Source: JBJXFE01 sp046153875
GTDB lineage: Bacteria > Planctomycetota > Phycisphaerae > Phycisphaerales > UBA1924
NCBI GenBank assembly: GCA_046153875.1
Contig: JBJXFE010000058.1
Location: 1 to 64,000 of the forward strand
Length of the DNA: 64,000 bases
Reading direction: 5' to 3'
Position numbers and translations under genes: made by a program. The notes under the pieces are model-generated. The model searched no databases. It saw only the letters and a program-made list of their open reading frames with translations, and was not told where the DNA came from. Shown one piece after another: positions 9,601-17,187 of this stretch. Each line of letters opens with the position of its first letter. The first letter of the stretch is position 1.

Positions 9601-10775
9601 AGCACGTCTTCCACTATGCGAATGACGGCACGCTGAGGAAGCAAGTCACCGACGGCGAGTGGGAAGTCCGGTCAATCTCCAAGTTCCTGGAGGACCCCGG
9701 CGTCATCTTCTTCGCCGGCACGAAGGACAGCCACATCGCCTCCAACACCTACCGAGTGAACCTCGACGGCTCGGGGCTCACGCGGCTCACGCAGGACCGC
9801 GGCTCGCACCAGGTCAGCCTCAGCCCCGCCGGCAAGCTCCTCGTCGATTCATGGTCCACCATCGACACGCCCACGAGGGTGGTCCTGCGCGACGCCGCCG
9901 ACGGCTCGCCCGTGCGCACGCTCGACACCAACCCCGTCCGCGCTCTCGACGACTACGTCCTCGTCACCCCCGAACTCGTCCGCTTCAACACACCCGACGG
10001 GTTCGAGCTCGAAGGGCACATCCACCTTCCGCCCAACCTCGACCCGGCGAAGAAGCACTCGGTCTGGTTCCAGACCTACGCCGGCCCGCACTCCCCCACC
10101 GTCAGCGACGCCTGGCAGGGCGGGCGGACCTGGGACCAGATGCTCGCCCAGTCCGGCTACGTCGTCTTCCGCTCCGACCCGCGCTCCGCCAGCGGGCGCG
10201 GCGCCGTCTCCGCGTGGACCGCGTACAAGCAGCTCGGCGTGCCGGAACTCGCCGACATCGAGACCGCCATCAAGTGGCTCAGCGAGCGCCCGTATATCGA
10301 CGCCTCGCGCGTCGGCATCGCCGGGCACAGCTACGGCGGGTTTATGACCGCCTTCGCCCTCACCCACAGCACCCTCTTCGCCGCGGGCATCGCCGGCGCC
10401 CCGGTCACCGACTGGCGCGACTACGACACTATCTACACCGAGCGCTTCATGCTCACGCCGCAGGAAAACCCGGACGGCTACGACGCCACGTCGCCCGTCA
10501 AAGCCGCCGCGAAGCTCCACGGGCGCCTTCTGCTCACCCACGGCATGATGGACGACAACGTCCACCTGGCCAACAACACCAAGATGATCCACGCGCTCCA
10601 GCGGGCCAACAAACCCTTCGAGATGATGCTCTACCCCGAGGCCCGCCACGGCATCGGCGGGCGGCACTACCAGCGCCTCCAGTACGACTTCATCACGCGG
10701 ACGCTGGGCGGGCCCGTTCCCGCGCCGACCGACTCGCTGGGTGACAAACCGCCGGACCAGCGACAGGGACCGTGA
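6648..10775 (+). CDS. M14 zinc carboxypeptidase fused to S9 (DPP IV-like) serine peptidase
   Basis: 1375 aa with two complete peptidases in one chain. After a signal peptide (MNALFASAVALAACALPAA, from the second ATG at 6675) comes an M14 domain with the zinc motif GNIHAGEVDGKE (His and Glu) and the third ligand in IIDTHTTNGSYH. A proline/arginine-rich linker (about 7840-8020) follows. Next is an S9 N-terminal propeller, then the alpha/beta-hydrolase domain with nucleophile serine GHSYGGFM, aspartate in MMDDNVH and histidine in EARHGIGG. Both active sites look intact, so a secreted or periplasmic enzyme acting on peptides from both ends is plausible. A palindromic insert of about 47 residues interrupts the M14 domain (7071-7209). 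Usual family members are single-domain proteins. Confidence 0.88.
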   Translation: MPVPAWSLPMNALFASAVALAACALPAAPEAGLLQPERQPLRTVAEASDYKSTSRYEDVTAYIKDLAERSPRVKLADIGKTREGRDIPLVIVADPPVATPEEAAKAAADGKKLVVLMFGNIHAGEVDGKEALLAIMRDAAIGRDEETQRRRDKGPNSGGDAPGGVAPEVRVEGGPAPSLRLSVSPSLLDHLILCFVPIYNADGNERFAKDTRPGQVGPEDGQGVRENADGLDLNRDFVKLEAPETRALVKFMNRWDPAIIIDTHTTNGSYHRYTMTYSGAKHPAGDAKLVAYTRDTLLPGIAGLVKERANLDTWYYGNFNRDRTRWEDYPAEPRYGINYAGLRNRLSILTESYSYAPYKDRVIAQRDYVGACLDFAAANHEDIARLIREADAAQSPKSDESRGRPGGAREGRRRGRPDRPTEAAAPPTLPTPPTQTDQPASEPPPPPTPPAPPQVAIRTRVAPFDGKVTVKGWVEEQRDGRTRPTDEPKDYEVEHWAKFEPALSVARPAAYILPPGDAFEPAVQTLQRHGLTVEELREELDLDVEVYAVDTVTKAVRSFQKHDTVTVDATPRTETRRIPPGSFVVRTDQRLGTLAVLLLEPEAEDGLTTWNLFDAALDPGSDFPVLRLPVSAPMLTLPARALPEDRPAERKPLTFALLYESDNAPNFNGSPTRADRWIDDDHFVQSKAGKSWKVHARTGKSEPIEPADTAKIADALAKLPTIGERRAREFAGRFGQPPSGETERAGFFFDHENDLYYARYDGAAAARLTSSPQREELATMSPDGRFVAFVRENDLWVVDVDTATERALTTGGTDLVRNAKADWVYFEEVFNRNWRVYWWSPDSQRLAYLRVDSTPEKPFTIVNNVPGDQAIETTPFPRPGEPNPRASLHVVSVAGGEPRAADLSAYDAESMLVTGIGWWPDSSSFYAFVQNRTQSWLDFLSFAPEGGPAKKLFRETTQAWVDAPPGPTFLNDGSFLLLSERTGWKHVFHYANDGTLRKQVTDGEWEVRSISKFLEDPGVIFFAGTKDSHIASNTYRVNLDGSGLTRLTQDRGSHQVSLSPAGKLLVDSWSTIDTPTRVVLRDAADGSPVRTLDTNPVRALDDYVLVTPELVRFNTPDGFELEGHIHLPPNLDPAKKHSVWFQTYAGPHSPTVSDAWQGGRTWDQMLAQSGYVVFRSDPRSASGRGAVSAWTAYKQLGVPELADIETAIKWLSERPYIDASRVGIAGHSYGGFMTAFALTHSTLFAAGIAGAPVTDWRDYDTIYTERFMLTPQENPDGYDATSPVKAAAKLHGRLLLTHGMMDDNVHLANNTKMIHALQRANKPFEMMLYPEARHGIGGRHYQRLQYDFITRTLGGPVPAPTDSLGDKPPDQRQGP
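7071..7209. repeat. In-frame palindromic element inside the M14 domain
   Basis: The left arm has gagacgaagagac units; the right arm, read as complement, has gagacggagagac units. Inside, cgaactcggg pairs with cccgaggttcg, then gcgac with gtcgc. The element keeps the reading frame and encodes an Arg/Ser/Pro-rich insert between IMRDAAIG and LLDHLILCFVPIYNADGN, which are adjacent in ordinary M14 proteins. Confidence 0.75.
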
Positions 10776-10862
10776 CCACGGCGCGCCCGGGCGCACGTCA
10801 TGCCTCATGCCACGGTGCGGTCCGCTGAACTCAACCCCGCACGCGCCGGCGAGAGTATCCCC

Positions 10863-11834
10863 CTACGGGCATCCGACGACGTACTTCCCCTGAAAGCACC
10901 CGAAGTCGGCCACCGTGAGATTCCCGTCTCCGGTGCAATCGGCGTACAGGTCGCCCAGCACGTACTTGCCCTGGAAGCACCCGAAGTCGGCGACGGACAG
11001 CTGCCCGTCGGCGTTGCAGTCGGCGTAGCAGCCGCAGCCCGACTGCGCGTCCACCGCGAGCCCCGCGCAGAACAGGCCCGGGATGTCGAGCGTGCCGGTC
11101 CGCGTGGCCGCGCCGGTAACCGTGTTGATCCGGTAGATCTCGCCGAACCCCGCGAGCGCCCAGAGGGTGCCGCACTCGTCGAAATCCATGCCGGAGAGCT
11201 TGGGCATCTCGGGCAGCCCCAGGCTGCCCACGAGGGTGCGGACCCCGTTCGCGAGGTTCACACGGTAGAGGACGCCATCGAACGAGAAGTCCGCGGCGTA
11301 GGCCTCGCCCTGCGCATTGATCGCCAGCGAATCCGCGTACCAGCCGACGGCAGTGGCGAAGGATGAGACCCAGACGGGAGTCCAGTTGGGCGGGTTGTGC
11401 CGATAGAGGTGGGCTGTCTTGACGAGGGTGGAGACGCCGCCGCCCGTCCCGCCGAGCGCGTAGAGAAAGCCGTTCACGGGGTTGTACGCGAGTCCCACGT
11501 GCGCGCCGAAAATCTGCGGGTTGGCCCAAGGACCGAAGGGGGTCCCCGGGGCGTCGGTGATATCCCACAGCCGGGAAGAGAACCCGCCCCCGGCCGTGAC
11601 GCCGAACACACGCCCGCCCGGGCCCACGGCCACGCCCTCAAGGCCGAACGCGCCGCGGGGGCCGAGGTCGGTGGTCGCGCCCGTCGCGAGGTCGATGCGG
11701 ATGAGGTGGTTGTTGCCGTTCAGGCGCGCATCGCTGAACGTGTACCCCGTTGGACCCGCCCGGGCGGAACCGGCGACGAGCACGCCGACGGACGCGCCGA
11801 GCACAGCGCACGCGAGACGAGCAATCGGAATCAT
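10863..11834 (-). CDS. Secreted propeller-like protein with C-terminal GC-type dockerin
   Basis: 323 aa. A signal peptide (ACAVLGASVGVLVAGSARA) is followed by repeats typical of a beta-propeller (FSDARLNGNNHLIRIDLATG, LYRVNLANGVRTLVG, IYRINTVTGAATRTG). The end is a duplicated dockerin-like module: CYADCNADGQLSVADFGCF, then YADCTGDGNLTVADFGCF, closing with YVVGCP. Each half has an Asp/Asn-rich calcium-loop pattern. The module probably anchors the protein to a surface partner; no cohesin is visible in the window. The ribosome site GGAGGTGGT precedes ATG 11834. The start overlaps the stop of the upstream gene (ATGA), so the two are translationally coupled. Confidence 0.85.
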   Translation of the reverse strand: MIPIARLACAVLGASVGVLVAGSARAGPTGYTFSDARLNGNNHLIRIDLATGATTDLGPRGAFGLEGVAVGPGGRVFGVTAGGGFSSRLWDITDAPGTPFGPWANPQIFGAHVGLAYNPVNGFLYALGGTGGGVSTLVKTAHLYRHNPPNWTPVWVSSFATAVGWYADSLAINAQGEAYAADFSFDGVLYRVNLANGVRTLVGSLGLPEMPKLSGMDFDECGTLWALAGFGEIYRINTVTGAATRTGTLDIPGLFCAGLAVDAQSGCGCYADCNADGQLSVADFGCFQGKYVLGDLYADCTGDGNLTVADFGCFQGKYVVGCP

Positions 11835-12670
11835 GGCACCACCTCCAGGGCCCCGTACCACCCGCTGTTGGCGACCGTTCGGATGAACACCGCGTTGCCT
11901 GTCTGAAGATCGATGTTGTACAGGCGTGATGGGTCGGTTCCGCTGCTGAGCGCCCAGAGCGTCCCCGACGGATCGAAGGCCAGCCCGCAGGGGACCGAGC
12001 CGGTCAGCCCGTGGTTGAGCGGGCCGACGGTTGTGAACTTCCCCGTCGCCAGGTCCACGCGGTAGAACTGGTGCTGGAACGGGCCGAAGCCGGCGGCGTA
12101 GCCCTGGCCCTGGGCGTCGATCGCGAACCCGTCCACGGACGTGGCGGTGTCCATGCCGATCAGGAGCGAGGCGGCGGTGGTCACGTTGATGTCGTACAGG
12201 AACGCCAGACCCCCAGTGTAGACGACGGCGTAGAACTTGCCGTTCGCGGGGCTTCGCGAGAAGCCCAGGCCGTACCCGACCATGAACGGCTGCCCGATCT
12301 CCGTTCCGGGCATCACGGTGAGGTCCAGGAGGCGCGCGCGCCCCGTCTGCGGGTTGGCGATCGTCATGCCGTAGAGCCGCGACGTGGTCGGGTCCCAGGC
12401 GAGCCCCTGAACCCCCACCCCGCCGACCGGCAAGCCCAGGTCGACGGTGGTACCTGTGTCGAAGTTGATCGAGTACATGTGCCCGTTGGCGATCGGAATG
12501 CCGGGGCCTACCTTGCAGGCGAAGCCCGTGAGCGGCCCGTCCGTGGAGCGCCGCGGCGATGCGGGCGCCGTCGGCGTGAACGCGGATTCGGGCCGAACGG
12601 CCGCCCCCGCCATGAGTGCCGCCGCGAGGCAGAGCACGCTGCCCGGGCGCTTCCATCGTGTGGTATGCAT
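11831..12670 (-). CDS. Secreted propeller-like protein without dockerin
   Basis: 279 aa from ATG 12670, which starts a signal peptide (SVLCLAAALMAGAAVRPESA). The frame is open further upstream to 13063, but that part is Arg-rich shadow. The mature part repeats the same type of unit as its downstream neighbour (MYSINFDTGTTVDLGLPVGG, FYRVDLATGKFTTVG, LYNIDLQTGNAVFIRT), so the two are probably distant paralogues. It ends with GALEVVP and has no dockerin tail, unlike every other secreted protein of this kind in the window. Its stop overlaps the start of the next gene. Confidence 0.75.
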   Translation of the reverse strand: MHTTRWKRPGSVLCLAAALMAGAAVRPESAFTPTAPASPRRSTDGPLTGFACKVGPGIPIANGHMYSINFDTGTTVDLGLPVGGVGVQGLAWDPTTSRLYGMTIANPQTGRARLLDLTVMPGTEIGQPFMVGYGLGFSRSPANGKFYAVVYTGGLAFLYDINVTTAASLLIGMDTATSVDGFAIDAQGQGYAAGFGPFQHQFYRVDLATGKFTTVGPLNHGLTGSVPCGLAFDPSGTLWALSSGTDPSRLYNIDLQTGNAVFIRTVANSGWYGALEVVP

Positions 12671-12690
12671 GATCGCTCTCTCTCCTCGGG

Positions 12691-12834
12691 TTACGGACAT
12701 CCGGTGACGAAGCGGGTCTGGAAGCAGCCGAAGTCGGCGACGGCGTCGCCGATCTGGTCGAGCAGGACCACGAGCTGGGCGCCGGCCACGGCCGCGGGCG
12801 CGAGGACCCCGAACCACAATGCTGCGAGTCGCAT
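12691..12834 (-). CDS. 47-aa minigene: signal peptide joined to half a dockerin
   Basis: MRLAALWFGVLAPAAVAGAQ is a complete signal peptide. It is followed after about ten residues by AVADFGCFQTRFVTGCP, the end of a GC-type dockerin. The middle of a normal protein and the first dockerin half are missing, and the calcium-loop residues are degraded to LLDQIGDA. A perfect AAGGAGG ribosome site lies five bases before the ATG at 12834, so it may still be translated. It is either the remnant of a deleted dockerin protein or a real short secreted peptide. Confidence 0.55.
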   Translation of the reverse strand: MRLAALWFGVLAPAAVAGAQLVVLLDQIGDAVADFGCFQTRFVTGCP

Positions 12835-13064
12835 GCCGACCTCCTTGTTCCGCGATGGGCGCGCCGTGTCCGCGGCGCTCCCTCCAGCGCCGTCCGCACG
12901 GTCTGATGCGGGCGGAGCAACCGCCCGACGGCCGGCCCGTATACTGCGGTCGAGGGGCCGGCCGCGCCCGCACCAGAAGCGCAGACGGATCGCGGACCCG
13001 GACACACGGAACGCCGCGACGACGCTCCGCCCACCCCACCCCCGCACGCTGGGGCGAACGCACA

Positions 13065-13598
13065 ATGTCCGAGAACCTGACCGCAGCGCCGAGCCTTGCG
13101 CCCGGTGTTTACGAGCGTCTGCGAGCGATCGCGGCCGGGTTTCTGTCGCGCGAGCGCCCGGACCACACGCTCCAGCCGACCGCGCTCGCGCACGAGGCGT
13201 ACGCCCGGGTTGTGAAGTCGGGTCGTCTGGCGGGAGCCGAGCCGGAGGAAGCCCTGACCCTGATCTCAGGGGCGATGCGCCGGGTGCTCGTGGACCACGC
13301 GCGCCGTCGCCGAGCTGTTAAGCGGGGCGGAGGCGGCACACGGGTCCCGCTGGACACGGTGGTGGAGCGGTACGAGACGTCGGCCGGCGACCTGATGGAG
13401 CTGGATTCGGCGCTTCGGGAGCTGGAGACCCGCGAGTCGGGTCTGGCACGCATCGTTGAACTCCGGTTCTTCGGCGGGCTCACCGAGGATGAGACCGCGG
13501 CGCAGCTCGGCGTGACGCCGCGGACCGTGCGCCGCGGGTGGGCGTTCGCGCGGGTCTGGCTGGCGCAGCGCCTGGGCGGGAGCGGCGGCGATGAATGA
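13065..13598 (+). CDS. ECF-type RNA polymerase sigma factor (Sig-70_X6/TIGR02999-like)
   Basis: 177 aa from ATG 13065; the longer open frame from 12819 is non-coding in character. Region 2 begins with the hallmark HTLQPTALAHEAYARVV and continues to ISGAMRRVLVDHARRRRAVKRGG. Region 4 is IVELRFFGGLTEDETAAQLG followed by VTPRTVRRGWAFARVWL. This ECF group is typical of Planctomycetes and is often encoded beside a Ser/Thr kinase, as here: the stop overlaps the kinase start by 8 bp. No anti-sigma factor is visible, so the kinase is the likely regulatory partner. Confidence 0.9.
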   Translation: MSENLTAAPSLAPGVYERLRAIAAGFLSRERPDHTLQPTALAHEAYARVVKSGRLAGAEPEEALTLISGAMRRVLVDHARRRRAVKRGGGGTRVPLDTVVERYETSAGDLMELDSALRELETRESGLARIVELRFFGGLTEDETAAQLGVTPRTVRRGWAFARVWLAQRLGGSGGDE

Positions 13599-15939
13599 TC
13601 CGAACTGGGACGGGCTGCGGGAGGCCGTTGCGGACGCGCTCGAAGCGCCGGCCAACGATCGCGCGGCGGCGCTGGCGCGAGCCTGCGGCTCGGACGTGGC
13701 GCTGCTCGGAGCGGCCCGAGGGCTGGTCGAGCTGGAGTCGAGGCGACGCGACTTCCTGCGGCCGCCGGTGCCGGGCGCGGCCGGCCTGGCGCTGGCGGAG
13801 GCCGCGGCCGACGGAGGGATCGACGTGCGGTTCGGTCCGTACCGCGCGACCGCGGTGATCGCCGTCGGCGGGATGGGCACGGTGTACCGCGCGGTGCGCG
13901 ACGACGACGCATTCGAGCGCCAGGTGGCCGTGAAAGTCGTGAACCCCGCCCTCGTCGCGCCGATCGGCATGGCGCGGTTCGATCGCGAGCGCCGGGCGCT
14001 GGCGCGCCTCTCCCACCCGAACATCGCGGGTCTGCTGGACGGGGGTCGGACCGGCGAGGGCGTGCCGTACCTCGTGATGGAGCTTGTCGAGGGAGTCCGG
14101 ATCGACGAGTGGTGCCGAGTCGATGGGGCACGCGGCGCCGCCGCGCGACGCCGGGCAGAGCTGATCCGCGTGGTGGCCGAGGCCGTGCACCACGCCCACC
14201 GGGCGCTGGTGGTGCACCGCGACCTGAAGCCGTCGAACATCCTCGTGACCGCGGACGGCACGCCGAAGCTGCTGGACTTCGGGATCTCGCGCCTGCTCGA
14301 TCCCGCGACCGACGACGCGTGCGCCACACTGCCCGGGGCGCTGACACCGCGGTACGCCGCGCCCGAGCAGCTCCGGGGTGAGCCGGCGACCACGGCGGCG
14401 GACGTGTTCGCGCTCGGGGTGGTCCTCTATGAGCTGCTCGCCGGCGCACCACCATGGGGCGATCAGGCGGAAGGTTCGGGCCGCCCTGTCCCGCGCCGTC
14501 CATCGGCGGTGGACCCTTCGGTGCCGCGTGACCTCGACGCCATCGTGCTCAAAGCGATGGCGGAATCGCCCGCGGAGCGCTACGGGTCGGCCGAAGCGCT
14601 CGCCGAGGACCTGCACCGCTTCCTCCAGGGCCGTCCGGTGAAGGCGCGGGTGCCGAGCGCGGCGTACCGGGTGCGCAAGTTCGTGCGCCGCCACCGCGTG
14701 GGCACGGCGCTGGGGGCCGCCGCGGCGGCGCTGATCCTGGGCGGGGCGGGGACCGCGACGTGGTTCGCGGTGGGAATGGCGGCAGAGCAGGAGCGTGTGC
14801 ACTCCGCATGGGCGTCGGCGGAACGGATCAATCGAATCCTGGCCGAGACGCTCGAAGCGGCCGACGCGGGCGCGGCGGCCGGAGAGTCGTTGAGCGTTGA
14901 GTCGCTGCTGGCGAGCGCCGCGCGCCGCCTGCCGACGGAGGCGGGAGACGACCCGGCGGCCGCCGGCGCGGTCCATCGAACGCTCGCCCGCGCGTACGGA
15001 AACCTCGGCCGCCACCGGGAGGCGCGCCCCCACGCGGATGCCGCGGTGGAGATGCTGCGCGGCGCGCACGGTTCGGAGGACCCGCGCGTGGCCGAGGCGC
15101 TCCTCGACCGCGGGCAACTGCGGCTGTCGGCCGGCGACGTGTCGGGAGCGCGGACGGACACCGAGGAAGCGTTGCGGGTCTCGCGGCGAGAGCTCGCGGC
15201 GGCCGACCCGCGCCTCGCGGAGTCGCTGGGCAGGGCGGCGCGGGTCAGGTTGCAGTCCGGGGACCTGACAGGAGCGGAATCGCTGCTCCGGGAAGCGCGC
15301 GGGTTGCACGCGGAGCGAGCCGATGCGGACGCGCGGGGACTGGCCGGGGTGCTCTCGGGGCTGGCGGAGGTGGAAGCCGCGCACGGACGGGTCACGGAAG
15401 CAGTGCGTCTGCGGCGCGAGGCGTTGGAGGCGGTGCGGCGGTGGGCCGGTACGGGGTCGCGTGCGGAAGCCGCGGCCATGGTGGGCGTGGCGGACGCGTT
15501 GGCGCAGGCGGGCGAGCTGGACGAGGCCGAGCAGCTGGTGGCGGAATCGACCGAGATCGTGCGCCGGGAGGCGGGGCCCGGGCACCCCACCGTCACGTAC
15601 CAGATGATGACGCGCGCGTCGCTGCTGGAGCGGCGCGGGCGCGACGTGGAGGCCGAGCAGCTTCTGGCGGAGGCACGGCGCATCGCGGGCGCGTCGCTGG
15701 CGACGGACCACTACATTCCCATGTTCCTGGCCCTGCGCCACGGACAGTCGCTGTCGCGGCTGGGCCGGTACGCCGAGGCGCTGGCCGCGTTCGAAGAGTC
15801 GTACAACGCGTGCGTGACTCTGCTGGGCGCCGAGCACCCGAACACGCGCAAGGTGGCGGACGACGGGCTGAAGGCCGCGGAGGCGCTGGGGACCGAAGCG
15901 ACGGCCGCGGCCTGGCGCGAGCGAGCGCGGGTTCCATGA
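13591..15939 (+). CDS. Ser/Thr protein kinase with membrane segment and TPR repeats
   Basis: 782 aa. The kinase domain (about residues 75-345) shows the glycine-rich loop IAVGGMGTVYRAV, lysine in VAVKVV, catalytic loop HRDLKPSNIL, DFGISRLL and the YAAPEQ motif, so it should be active. One transmembrane segment (GTALGAAAAALILGGAGTATWFA, about residues 370-392) follows. The C-terminal 380 residues are tetratricopeptide-like helical repeats (ARAYGNLGRHREARPHADAA, ALAAFEESYNACVTLLGAEH). The TPR part presumably lies on the far side of the membrane and may sense or scaffold. The gene overlaps the sigma factor, implying joint expression and a shared signalling function. Confidence 0.9.
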   Translation: MNDPNWDGLREAVADALEAPANDRAAALARACGSDVALLGAARGLVELESRRRDFLRPPVPGAAGLALAEAAADGGIDVRFGPYRATAVIAVGGMGTVYRAVRDDDAFERQVAVKVVNPALVAPIGMARFDRERRALARLSHPNIAGLLDGGRTGEGVPYLVMELVEGVRIDEWCRVDGARGAAARRRAELIRVVAEAVHHAHRALVVHRDLKPSNILVTADGTPKLLDFGISRLLDPATDDACATLPGALTPRYAAPEQLRGEPATTAADVFALGVVLYELLAGAPPWGDQAEGSGRPVPRRPSAVDPSVPRDLDAIVLKAMAESPAERYGSAEALAEDLHRFLQGRPVKARVPSAAYRVRKFVRRHRVGTALGAAAAALILGGAGTATWFAVGMAAEQERVHSAWASAERINRILAETLEAADAGAAAGESLSVESLLASAARRLPTEAGDDPAAAGAVHRTLARAYGNLGRHREARPHADAAVEMLRGAHGSEDPRVAEALLDRGQLRLSAGDVSGARTDTEEALRVSRRELAAADPRLAESLGRAARVRLQSGDLTGAESLLREARGLHAERADADARGLAGVLSGLAEVEAAHGRVTEAVRLRREALEAVRRWAGTGSRAEAAAMVGVADALAQAGELDEAEQLVAESTEIVRREAGPGHPTVTYQMMTRASLLERRGRDVEAEQLLAEARRIAGASLATDHYIPMFLALRHGQSLSRLGRYAEALAAFEESYNACVTLLGAEHPNTRKVADDGLKAAEALGTEATAAAWRERARVP

Positions 15940-16014
15940 CGGTGCGCGACGAGCCGCACGCCACGGAACACACCCAACCCGGGGTTCGTGGGTCGGCGCG
16001 CGCCCCAGTCAGAA

Positions 16015-16088
16015 TGCCGAGGGCCGGAATCGCACCGGCGACCTGCGGGTTATGAATCCGCCGCTCTAGCTATCTGAGCTACCTCGGC
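16015..16088 (-). tRNA. tRNA-Met (anticodon CAT)
   Basis: The 74-nt reverse strand folds as a cloverleaf. The acceptor GCCGAGG pairs with CCTCGGC and the discriminator is A. The D-arm is GCTCAGATAGCTAGAGC, the anticodon loop TTCATAA, and the T-arm GCCGG-TGCGATT-CCGGC. CCA is not encoded. The fully paired acceptor end argues against initiator tRNA. An Ile2 tRNA with modified CAT cannot be fully excluded. One A-C mismatch sits at the top of the anticodon stem. Confidence 0.92.
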
Positions 16089-16185
16089 GCAGGTCCGCCG
16101 ATCGTAGGGCGGCAGGGGCGAAAAGTGAGCGCCGCCCCGACGGCCCGCGCTGCCCCAACGGCTGTACCGATCCGCCCGACCTCTG

Positions 16186-16191
16186 TACGCT
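16186..16191 (+). promoter_or_regulatory. -10-like element TACGCT, leaderless start
   Basis: TACGCT lies six bases before ATG 16198 with no ribosome site between, which fits a leaderless mRNA. Confidence 0.5.
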
Positions 16192-16197
16192 ACCCCC

Positions 16198-17076
16198 ATG
16201 CACAACGTCAAGGTCGTCGGCGTGATCGGCGCGGGGCAGATGGGCGGCGGCATCGCCCTCGTCTCCGCCGTCAACGGCTTCAAGACCCTCGTCATGGACA
16301 AGGCCGGCGAGGCCCTCACCCGCTGCAAAAACGAGCACGGCAAGCGGCTCGCCCGCGAGGTCGAGAAGGGCCGCCTGAAGGACGACGACGCCAAGGCCGC
16401 CCTCGCCCGCATCAGCTACGTCCACGTCGAGGACCTCCTTAAAGAATCCGACATCCTCATCGAAGCCATCGTCGAGGATGCCAACGTCAAGCGCCAACTC
16501 TTCGCCAAGCTCGCCAAGACCTTCACCGCCCAGCAGATCCTCGCCACCAACACCAGCTCCATCAGCATCACCGAGATCGCCGCCGCCGCGGAGCAGGCCC
16601 ACGCCGGCACCGCCGAGCGCGTCATCGGCATGCACTTCTTCAACCCCGTCGCCGTGATGAAGCTGGTCGAGGTCATCAAGGGCCTCCAGACCAGCGCGGC
16701 CACCACCGAACGCACCATCGAGCTCGCCCGCGCGATGGGCAAGGTGCCGATCCCCGCCAACGACCGCCCCGGGTTCATCTCCAACCGCGTCCTGATGCCC
16801 ATGATCAACGAGGCGTTCTACGCCTGGATGGAGGGCGTGGCCCAGCCCGCGGACCTCGACGAGATCATGAAGCTCGGCTGCAACTTCCCCATGGGCCCGC
16901 TGCGCCTGGCCGACTTCATCGGCCTCGACACCTGCATCCACATCATGAACGTCCTCGCCGACGGGCTCAACAGCGAACGCTACCGCCCGTGCCCGCTGCT
17001 GCGCCAGCTCGTCGCGGCGGGGCGGATGGGGGACAAGTCGGGGCGTGGGGTGTACGAGTATCCGAAACAGGCGTGA
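16198..17076 (+). CDS. 3-hydroxyacyl-CoA (3-hydroxybutyryl-CoA) dehydrogenase
   Basis: 292 aa, the usual length for the single-function family. The N-terminal Rossmann motif is VIGAGQMGGGIALV. The catalytic region is clear: TNTSSISITEIA, then MHFFNPVAVMKLVEVI, PGFISNRVLMPMINEAF and GCNFPMGPLRLADFIGLD. It oxidises 3-hydroxyacyl-CoA to 3-ketoacyl-CoA with NAD(P), in butanoate metabolism or beta-oxidation. No enoyl-CoA hydratase or thiolase gene is next to it; the acyl-CoA mutase 4 kb downstream is the only other CoA-chemistry gene nearby. Confidence 0.9.
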   Translation: MHNVKVVGVIGAGQMGGGIALVSAVNGFKTLVMDKAGEALTRCKNEHGKRLAREVEKGRLKDDDAKAALARISYVHVEDLLKESDILIEAIVEDANVKRQLFAKLAKTFTAQQILATNTSSISITEIAAAAEQAHAGTAERVIGMHFFNPVAVMKLVEVIKGLQTSAATTERTIELARAMGKVPIPANDRPGFISNRVLMPMINEAFYAWMEGVAQPADLDEIMKLGCNFPMGPLRLADFIGLDTCIHIMNVLADGLNSERYRPCPLLRQLVAAGRMGDKSGRGVYEYPKQA

Positions 17077-17083
17077 CGGCGCT

Positions 17084-17100
17084 TCAGGCCGAAGGCCTGA
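17084..17100 (+). terminator. Possible hairpin after the dehydrogenase gene
   Basis: TCAGGCC and GGCCTGA form a perfect 7-bp stem with a GAA loop, eight bases after the stop codon. There is no T-run, so termination is only suggested. Confidence 0.35.
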
Positions 17101-17187
17101 CGATCTCCTCCGCAGAAGCAGGCGGCGAGGGCGGCCCAACTCCCTCAAGCCCCCGTGAGTAGCATGGCTCTCCGCTGCGAAGCCGCC

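Noticed and set aside
12011..13321. Open frame antisense to a secreted gene and overlapping the sigma factor
   Set aside because: No motif and skewed composition. The sigma factor start and the secreted genes have better evidence.
16012..16090. Initiator tRNA-fMet
   Set aside because: The acceptor stem's first pair is complementary (G-C), whereas initiators have a mismatch there, and the three-G anticodon stem is absent.
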